The notes below the pieces were generated by a model. That model was not told where the DNA came from. It saw nothing but the letters and a program-made list of their open reading frames with translations, and made no database searches. From Symbiodinium natans (taxonomy: Eukaryota; Sar; Dinophyceae; Suessiales; Symbiodiniaceae), in assembly GCA_905221605.1 (NCBI GenBank), contig CAJNDS010000305.1:1-64000 (forward strand): DNA of 64,000 nt, given 5' to 3'. Below are positions 57,326 through 64,000 of the stretch, piece after piece (within the stretch, counting starts at the first letter, position 1; the number at the start of each line of letters is the position of its first letter). The position numbers and the translations under genes were made by a program.

Positions 57326-59219
57326 CTCCAAGCGACAATAAGGTGCGGCAATCTAGTCACGGTCAGTGCGCCTCGTGAGGAGATGTCGGGTGTGACACAC
57401 TGACCCTAAACGCTAAGCCCTAAAGCTACGACCTAAACTTAAAAAGAGATTCAGCCTGGCAAACACTAGGCCCTTTCAATGACATTGCCGGGCTTACCCG
57501 GAATCTCTGCATAGTGAGCATCTGGCACTCCCGCCATCTTAGTTTAGGGTGTGTCTCCTATTTGCTCAAGATCCCTAGACAATCATCCATATATCGCCCG
57601 TACACGGAAGAATATGTTTTAACTCTTTGGGGGTTGTAGTTATTGATGGCTTGCTATTGCCAGCATATCACCCTAATCCCTACACCATCCCTTTCTGAAT
57701 CCTTGCGGACAAGTTTTTTGGGTTAAGGGCTTCGTCGCCCTTAAACCGAAACCTTCAACCCAAAGTGCCCCACCAAAACACGTAAGGTTCCACAAGTGAC
57801 CCTACGGTACATGTAGCCCGCGAGGCACATGGTTTAGCCGTTTATAAGTCTCAGAGTTTATGAATCCTATGGACCGTAAACTGGAGTTTAAGAATTTAAG
57901 TCTAAACCCTAAACCTAAACCCTAAACCCTAAACCCTAAACCCTGGAGTTTGAGGTTTAGGGTTGCGGCTTGCTAGTGTGGACACTGCAGCACCCTACAA
58001 ACGTTCCCGGTGCAGCTGGATAACATCCGGGCTCAGAAGCACTGGGCAGGGGTCGCTGCCGCTTGTCTATGTACCATTACTGGACTCGATTTCATGGTGT
58101 CGGCATACTTGCACTATAGGAACACAACACAGTGAAATGCAAAACGTACTTTGTACGGTTACAGCATCTAGAAGAGCATAGGGCGGGATCTGGATTCTTA
58201 GGTAGGCAGATAAGTTCCAAGACGTAGCTGCAACATTGTCGACACCGAGTCTTGCAGGAAGTGTCGCAAGGTCTAGAGCTTTCGCAATAAGTTTTGCGAG
58301 AGAGCACCTCGCACATGGTCTTCGCAAGACCCCTGCTTTCCACGCAGTCTCTCAAAAGCATGTCCTATAGGCGTCGGAAATAGGCGGCGGAGTAGTTACT
58401 AACCGTTTTCCCTTATGGCCCCTCTATACTTCTGCCAGAATACTCCCCCCCCCCCCCCTTTGTTCTTAACGCCCATATAGTGCCCGAGCTCCAAGCGACA
58501 ATAAGGTGCGGCAATCTAGTCACGGTCAGTGCGCCTCGTGAGGAGATGTCGGGTGTGACACACTGACCCTAAACGCTAAGCCCTAAAGCTGACCTAAACT
58601 TAAAAAGAGATTCAGCCTGGCAAACACCAGACCCTTTCAATGACATTGCCGGGCTTACCCGGAATCTCTGCATAGTGAGCATCTGGCACTCCCGCCATCT
58701 TAGTTTAGGGTTTGTCTCCTATTTGCTCAAGATCCCTAGACAATCATCCATATATCGCCCGTACACGGAAGAATATGTTTTAACTCTTTGGGGGTTGTAG
58801 TTATTGATGGCTTGCTATTGCCAGCATATCCTTTGAGGATCAGGGCTTGTCAGTCCCAACATGTTGTTTCAAGATTCAGCGTTTGTCCGTTTTTAGGGTT
58901 GAGGGTTTGTGGCAATCCTGCCATCTCTATTTAGGGCTCATGTTCCGTTCAGGTCTTATGATTTGCAACTCCCACTGATGGTTTGGGACATAGCCACAAG
59001 ATAGTACCCTCAACGCTAAACCCTAAACCCTAAACCAGACCCTAAACCCCAAACCCTAAACCCTAAACCCTAAACCCTAAACCCTAAACCCTAAACGTCT
59101 TTGAGAGGATGTTCTTCAGCCCTCGACCCTCGACCCTACCTAATGCCTAGGCGCCAGTCATGGCTAGGAGACTGCAGAGAATTCAGATCACAGCTGTGAT
59201 GGCAGAGAGCAAAAGAGGT

Positions 59220-59375
59220 TTCGGGTTCAGGGTTCAGGGTTCAGGGTTCAGGGTTCAGGGTTCAGGCTTTAGGGTTTAGGGTTTAGGGTTTAGGGTTTAG
59301 GGTTTAGGGTTCAGGGTTCAGGGTTCAGGGTTTAGGGTTTAGGGCTTAGAGTTTAGGGTTTAGGGTTTAGCTCCA
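59220..59375. repeat. Mixed TTCAGGG/TTTAGGG array
   Basis: Blocks of GTTCAGG alternate with blocks of GTTTAGG, so homogenisation of neighbouring units is visible. Confidence 0.9.
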
Positions 59376-59578
59376 AGGGTATCACAGATCATTTGCATGA
59401 CGTATCGGCCCCAAACCCGAAGTCCCTCAAAAGGGTACACACCTCATATTCGGAACCCCACCCTCCCTCCCCGTCCCCACACGCAGCCCTACCCTAAGGG
59501 CCCATGTACCTAAATAGGGAATACTTGAGCCTTCACAAGCACCTCATATATAGGGACTTTGGGGGCCCAAGTATACGG

Positions 59579-59731
59579 TTTAGGGTAGGGTTTAGGGTTT
59601 AGGGTTTAGGGTTTAGGGTTTAGGGTTTAGGGTTTAGGGTTTAGGGTTTAGGGTTTAGGGTTTAGGGTTTAGGGTTTAGGGTTTAGGGTTTAGGGTTTAG
59701 GGTTTAGGGTTTAGGGTTTAGGGTTTAGGGC
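59579..59731. repeat. Longest uninterrupted TTTAGGG array
   Basis: About 21 perfect units. It begins inside a family C copy (59,494-59,578), of which only the left part remains. Confidence 0.95.
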
Positions 59732-60370
59732 TAGTCGCTGCACATTGCTTTCAGACGGAAGGGAGCAACCAAACATCAGGATTTGGGGGGCTTGGGGGTT
59801 GGACAAGGGCTTAAACGCACTTATCTCTCACAGAGAAGGAGGTAGAGGGTTTATAGGGGTTAGGGTTTGGGGTTTAGGGTTTGGGGTTTAGGGTTTTGGG
59901 ATTGAGGGTCTGTAGTAGCGGCGACCCTAAACCCTAAGCCCTAAACCCTAAGACCCTTTCACAGGGTATAAGAGACTTGCCATAGGTTTCGGGTGTCTGT
60001 TGGATCCAGATCGTCGAACTCGGAAAGATCCGGAATTACTTTCATGCAGAGGGTTTAGGGTTTGGGGTTTAGGGTTTCCGAAATTCGGGGGCTCTTCCTG
60101 GGGTGCTCATTATCAGGTAATCCTACTATTTGGGGTCTATGTGTGAGGGGTCCCTTATTTTCGTAAACGACGATATCAAGCCGCGTGGCCCTTCTGGATC
60201 AACCTGGATAGAGTACGCTTGCACAAATAAAGTCATCTCAATATACCTTTTGCGCTGCGCAACCTTTGCTTGCACACAGTTTGTTTGTTTTTTTTTTGTC
60301 TTTTTCCCGCGAAGGCTATGGCTCAAAACCAGGCTGGTCTAGATTTGAACGCAGGGGGGACTCCGCCAAG

Positions 60371-61175
60371 ATGAAGACGTCGTTGTTCGCAGGTCTCGTG
60401 CTGCTCAGCGTATACGGGCTGGAAGCAGTGCTTGCTGACGATCTGGGATTGAGAGCGGTCGTTGCCAGGCAGGATATAGAGTACTTGCAGCGTTGGTATG
60501 CGCGGGCCACTGACTTGATAGGAACGAACATCCCGGCCAAAGTCGAAGAGGGCCGAACGATTTATCAGCGCATCTTCACCTCGGAAGTCAGGATCTCTGC
60601 AGGTGACCCGGACACAGGTCGGGAGTTTGTTGCGGTGGGACCGGATCAGTGGGCCGACGTCGTGGCAGGTGCCTTGGCCGTCTTTGATTCGACCCAGCAT
60701 TTGTTGGGCACTCAGATTCTTAGTAGCTGAAAGAGCACACTTTACACTTCTTGGGATACGATAATCCCCTATAGAACTGAAAGTGTACACATGTTTTTTT
60801 TTTTTTTTGGGGGGGGGGGGGGGGCTTATGAACTCAGCAACTAAGGATTGTAGAACTCGAGAGCTTGCCCGATGCGCAGGGCCTGGGAGGCCGAGCCAAC
60901 ATGGCGAGCTACTTACAGGCCTGGCACCATGATCCCAATCGCGTGATCGAGATACCTAGTAGTAGAGTAGGTAACCTTTATAACCTTTTTTTGGGTAGTA
61001 TGATTCCCTTATACTCCCAAAGGCTAACCTTGAATTCTGCCAGGTTGCTGGACAACTAAGGATATATCTGGGGACTTACTACAGCAAGGTCAGCTACACC
61101 GAGGGTATTGGCTGGCAGATCTATGACATGCGCCTGGAGAAAGTGGCCGGTGAGGTGATGGATAAGCGCCCCTAG
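60371..61175 (+). CDS. SnoaL/NTF2-like secreted protein, three exons
   Basis: Exon 1 60,371-60,722, exon 2 60,854 to about 60,973, exon 3 about 61,045-61,175. It starts MKTSLFAGLVLLSVYGLEAV-LA, a clear signal peptide, then DIEYLQRWYARATDLIGTNI and FDSTQHLLGTQIL. Intron 1 is GT-AG (60,723-60,853) and the phase joins exactly to KLESLPDAQGLGGRANMASY-LQAWHHDPNRVIEIP. The last exon reads LGTYYSKVSYTEGIGWQIYD then MRLEKVAGEVMDKRP-stop. The order (QR..AR..D, GTQ, Y.QAWH, G.Y....YTE.GW.I) fits the SnoaL-like fold, a small-molecule binding or isomerase/dehydratase barrel; the substrate is unknown. Intron 2 uses a GT in GTAGTAGAGTAGGTAACC and CCAG at 61,044 or TAAG at 61,059. Confidence 0.72.
60723..60853 (+). 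repeat. Intron 1 of the SnoaL-like gene, MITE-like
   Basis: AGCACACTTTACACTT near the 5' end is partly inverse to AAGTGTACACATG further on. These are followed by a run of T then a run of G (60,794-60,823). The shape (inverted repeat plus homopolymer) resembles the MITE families elsewhere, so this may be an introner. Confidence 0.5.
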
Positions 61176-61271
61176 GGTTTAGGGTTTAGGGTTTGGGGTT
61201 TAGGGTTTAGGGTTTAGGGTTTAGGGTTTAGGGCGCAACCCTGAAACGCAGAGAGACTATATGAACACTGC

Positions 61272-61371
61272 AGGGGTCGGAATAATTACTAATGGTATTC
61301 CCTTATGGTCCCTTTGTGACTCTACTACATGAACCCCCCAAAAACCTAGTCTAATTATTAAGGCCCCTATA
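61272..61371. mobile_element. MITE-like element, family B (copy 4), cut by CCCTAAA array
   Basis: AGGGGTCGGAATAATTACTA then ATGGTATTCCCTTATGG ... CTAATTATTAAGGCCCCTAT; the usual end (GGTTCTGGAGCC) is replaced by CCCTAAA repeats at 61,373-61,470. Confidence 0.8.
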
Positions 61372-61508
61372 TCCCTAAACCCTAAACCCTAAACCCCTAA
61401 ACCCCTAAACCCTAAACCCTAAACCCTAAACCCTAAACCCTAAACCCTAAACCCTAAACCCTAAACCCTTTGGGGGAAGATCTGATGTTCGACCACCCAA
61501 AGAGGCAG

Positions 61509-61603
61509 AGTGGCCTTTTCGCGGCGACTCCGTAGACAGCGACCGTTACACCTGCCCTTTGTTAAGCGCGAGTACCAAAAAGTCTGGCGCGTCGCGTTTG
61601 CTT
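61509..61603 (+). CDS. Possible exon (VAFSRRLRRQRPLHLPFVKREYQKVWRVAFAW)
   Basis: GAGGCAG acceptor; one frame is open for 32 codons (VAFSRRLRRQRPLHLPFVKR then EYQKVWRVAFAWG) up to a GGTTTAGGG array. Very basic composition; moderate support. Confidence 0.35.
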
Positions 61604-62336
61604 GGGGTTTAGGGTTTAGGGTTTAGGGTTTAGGGTTTAGGGTTTAGGGTTTAGGGTTTAGGGTTTAGGGTTTAGGGTACCTTGAACCATGACACCCCTC
61701 AAGCCCCTCTGCAACTGCAACCTGCATCTCGGAGGTCTTCCGATAGCATGCAGTCTCGGTGGAGAAGGCCCGAATGCCGGTGGGGTTTAGGGTTTAGGGT
61801 TTAGGGTTTGGGGTTTAGGGTTTAGGGTTTAGGGGTGGTCGTAGCCGAGTCGGTAGCCTCCAAAAGGTTTGCTGCCGTGTGCTAGGCCTTGAATCCTGAA
61901 CCAAATCTTCGGACTTTCCACACTTCCAAAGAGAAAAAAGTTCCAGGCTCGAAACCCGAAACCCTAAACCCTAAACCCTAGACTCTATACCCTAAACCCT
62001 AAACCTGAAACTCAAAAATCACCCTAAACCCCTAGATCATACTTTCCCCAGAGTCCTCCCCAACTTGTCAAGCTCTGCCACAAGCCCAAGGCTCTAGTTG
62101 GCTTGTGGTCGGTTTCGGGTTTCGGGCTTAGGGTCTAGGATCTGGGGTTTAGGGTTTAGGGTTCAGGGTTCAGGGTTTAGGGTTTAGGGTTTAGGGCTTG
62201 GAGTGTAGGAGCCCCTGGTCTGCGGGAGACGTAGGCAGAGAATGTGATACAGTGCAGGGACCCTCGACACCCTGAGCCCCCAACCCTCGAAACCCTGAGC
62301 CCTAAACCCTAAACCCTAAACCCTAAACCTCCATAG

Positions 62337-62493
62337 CATGGAAGCCCGCCGCTCAGCGCACGCGAGAGCTGCTTTTGGTTGATTTCAACTTCATTGTGTC
62401 AAGGAGCACGGGCACGGCTGCGATGTTCTACCCAGCATATTATTCTATGCTGGAGTATCACCCGCCGCCCCCAGGCGCTGGTGATCGATGGCA
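62337..62493 (+). CDS. Exon (WKPAAQRTRELLLVDFNFIVSRSTGTAAMFYPAYYSMLEYH...)
   Basis: CCATAG acceptor after a CCCTAAA array, 52 open codons (WKPAAQRTRELLLVDFNFIV then SRSTGTAAMFYPAYYSMLEY and HPPPPGAGDRW) and a GTGTATG donor at 62,494. The phase matches the next exon exactly (CA + G = Gln). Folded-protein composition; family not recognised. Confidence 0.65.
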
Positions 62494-62596
62494 GTGTATG
62501 TGAGGCGTACGGGGTTTAGGGTTTAGGGTTTTAGCGTTGAAGGGCTTAGATGCAGGTCTCTAAGTTTGGTGCGGGGGAGTTGGCTTGTTGAAACAG

Positions 62597-62644
62597 GAGC
62601 CACTATGAGGCAGCCATCGAGCGAGTCGCAGCGTACAGTCTGCA
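62597..62644 (+). CDS. Exon (SHYEAAIERVAAYSLQ)
   Basis: AAACAG acceptor; joined to the previous exon it gives ...DRWQSHYEAAIERVAAYSLQ. It is followed by CCCTAAA; the donor is not clear. TPR-like helical look (YEAAIERV), but too short to call. Confidence 0.55.
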
Positions 62645-62875
62645 ACCCTAAACCTCAGACCCTAAGCCCCAACCCCTAAACAGTAGGGGTATTTGGAAGC
62701 AGTGTTGACTTTTTTGGTTACTCGAATCTGTAAGGACCAGCTGAAATTAGCAAAATTGCAAGGCTACCAAGTTCAGTATAGAAGCCCTTATAAGCCCTCT
62801 AAGACTCGGAACCCGAGGCCCGCAAGACCATCTGCAACCAAAAGCCCTATGAACTCTAGACCCCTGAGACCCTAT

Positions 62876-63160
62876 AAGCCCATTCAGGGGTATAAGGAGA
62901 CACCCCCTAGAAGGGACCCTGAATCTCATTCCCCGATATAACCCCTATATACATATGTATATATATATATATACATATGTATATACATATATATATATAT
63001 ATACCGTATGTGGTCCCTATATACTTATGTAGCCCCTAAACAACCCCCAAATAACCCCTAAGGACCCGAACCCTAAGGCCCCCAAACTTTCAAATAACTC
63101 TAAACCCTAAACCCTAAACGTCCTTTATAAGGGTCCCTCCTTTAGTCCCTTGAACGCAGG
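62876..63160. repeat. Repeat family I (copy 2) with AT microsatellite
   Basis: GAAGGGACCCTGAATCTC ... TATATACATATGTATATATA (62,946-63,003) ... TATATACTTATGTAGCCCCT ... GGGTCCCTCCTTTAGTCCCT. The (AT)n tract is probably an expansion of the TATATAC core seen in the 49.6-kb copy. Confidence 0.75.
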
Positions 63161-63344
63161 AGATGAAGGAAACACCCCTGTAGGAAGCTTAGGGTTTAGG
63201 GTTTCGGGTTTAGGGTTTAGGGTTTAGGGCCTATCGGGCGTTTAAGGCCCTAAACCCTAAACAACCCGAAGCCCGAAATAGCCCCACACGCCCCAAGTAT
63301 CCCTCGAAGACCTGCTTAAACTCTGAAACATCACGAATATCGGG

Positions 63345-63475
63345 ATCGGAGGAATAGGCAATTGTATTCCGTGAGGGTCCCTGTAGAATTGTTTTTTATA
63401 ATACCACCCCCCCCCCCCCCCACAAAAAAAAGCAAAGCCCTATTCAAAAGGCCCTTATATTGAGCCTTTGGAGAA
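63345..63475. mobile_element. MITE-like element, family B (copy 5)
   Basis: GGATCGGAGGAATAGGCAAT ... poly-C then A run ... TTCAAAAGGCCCTTATATTG then AGCC. Diverged copy with an enlarged homopolymer core. Confidence 0.6.
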
Positions 63476-63954
63476 CCAACCCCGGCTTTTCCTCACTCAA
63501 CTCAAGAAACCCCATTACCCTCTAAAACCCTAGCACCCCAAAACCCTAAAAGCCCAAAAACCCAAAACCCTAAAGCCCTAAAACCCGAAAGCCCTGACCC
63601 CAAAACTTTCTGAGCCCTGAAACCCGAAAGCCCCAAAACCCCATCCCTGGACCCTAAACCCAAAACCCTCTTTCCTAAACCCTAAACCCTAAGCCCCCCC
63701 GATTCAGGCTCGAGTTTGGTGAGGGGCCTCTGTCCTTTCCCAGGTGGGGAGGGGAGGGATTGGGAGTCAGGTTTGGGGATCCCTTTCTAAGCTCCAGCTT
63801 CGGGACTTCTCCCTAACCCTAGCCCTAAACCCTAGCCCTAAACCCTAAACCCTAAACCCTAGACCCTAAGTTATGCCACTCAGAACTCACGTCAGGGCTT
63901 GGAGGACTCTGCTGAATAGGAGCCGTCTCCTTGGAGATGGTCGTAGTGTTCAGC

Positions 63955-64000
63955 TTGGGATGTTCCCCTCATACTAGCAGCCCTTCATTGGGATTGTAAC
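63955..64000. mobile_element. MITE-like element, family A (copy 5), cut by window end
   Basis: TTGGGATGTTCCCCTCATAC then TAGCAGCCCTTCATTGGGAT matches the left half of the 19,430 copy. Confidence 0.75.

Larger units (their letters stand above)
56506..58830. repeat. 1.16-kb direct tandem duplication
   Basis: 56,506-57,669 and 57,670-58,830 are nearly identical, offset 1164 bases at the start and 1161 at the end. I see a few substitutions (for example GGCTACAG/GGTTACAG, ACTAGGCC/ACCAGACC, GGGTGTG/GGGTTTG) and small indels in a poly-C tract and at AAAGCTACGACC/AAAGCTGACC. Each unit contains a CCCTAAA array, a family B-like MITE with a poly-C core, and a short open frame of 72 codons that I do not regard as a gene. 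Confidence 0.9.

Noticed and set aside
62747-62941. ORFs at 62.7-62.9 kb (KPSKTRNPRPARPS and similar)
   Set aside because: They lie in degenerate CCCTATAAGCCC-type repeat and a family I element, with no splice sites.
1-64000. CRISPR-like regular repeats
   Set aside because: The regular units are 7-9 bp telomere-type repeats with no unique spacers of constant length, and the genome context is eukaryotic.

Overview
The window looks like nuclear DNA of an alveolate alga, most likely a dinoflagellate. The grounds are TTTAGGG/CCCTAAA telomere-type repeats scattered through the whole 64 kb, genes cut into very short exons (often 50-100 bases), several GT donors plus some probable GC or other non-canonical ones, introner-like short repeats, and a mitochondrial-type cytochrome b insert. 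Two exon chains also resemble proteins I recall from dinoflagellates. A chromerid cannot be excluded. Nothing is prokaryotic in layout, and I see no rRNA, tRNA or CRISPR array.

Layout. About 118-19,845 (+) is a chain of short exons, read as one long split gene or a few adjacent ones. The N-terminal and middle exons are Lys/Glu rich. The last exons carry a [11 protein letters not shown]...DWALL...YYYSR...KYFRKQL motif. 19,993-28,977 is an almost intact LTR retroelement on the minus strand: 206-bp LTRs, a half-tRNA-Met type primer site, a polypurine tract and TAGGG target duplications. It has long ORFs with WW, S1-like and CCCH zinc-finger segments but no recognisable protease, integrase or reverse transcriptase. 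A 301-bp MITE splits its last ORF. 29,067-35,907 (+) holds scattered exons (coiled coil, Arg-rich, Gly/Trp-rich). 37,160 to about 39,110 is an AT-rich mitochondrial insert carrying near-complete cob. About 40,072-51,616 (+) is an aspartyl/asparaginyl beta-hydroxylase-like gene in many small exons, with a helicase-like fragment in one intron. 54,738-55,565 (+) is an intronless KH-domain-like gene. 56,506-58,830 is a 1.16-kb tandem duplication. 60,371-61,175 (+) is a three-exon SnoaL/NTF2-like gene with a signal peptide. 61,509-62,644 (+) holds exons of another gene.

Two themes join these parts. First, introns of the plus-strand genes tend to start in GTTTAGGG repeats, which can supply the GT donor, and to end with CCCTAAA repeats just before the AG acceptor. 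Several arrays are flanked by 11-25 bp direct repeats of unique sequence, as if they had been inserted. Second, at least nine families of roughly 100-bp MITE-like repeats lie in introns and spacers; in places their ends appear to provide splice sites.

Exon boundaries were read by eye from frame, AG/GT and family resemblance. No alignment or transcript data were available.
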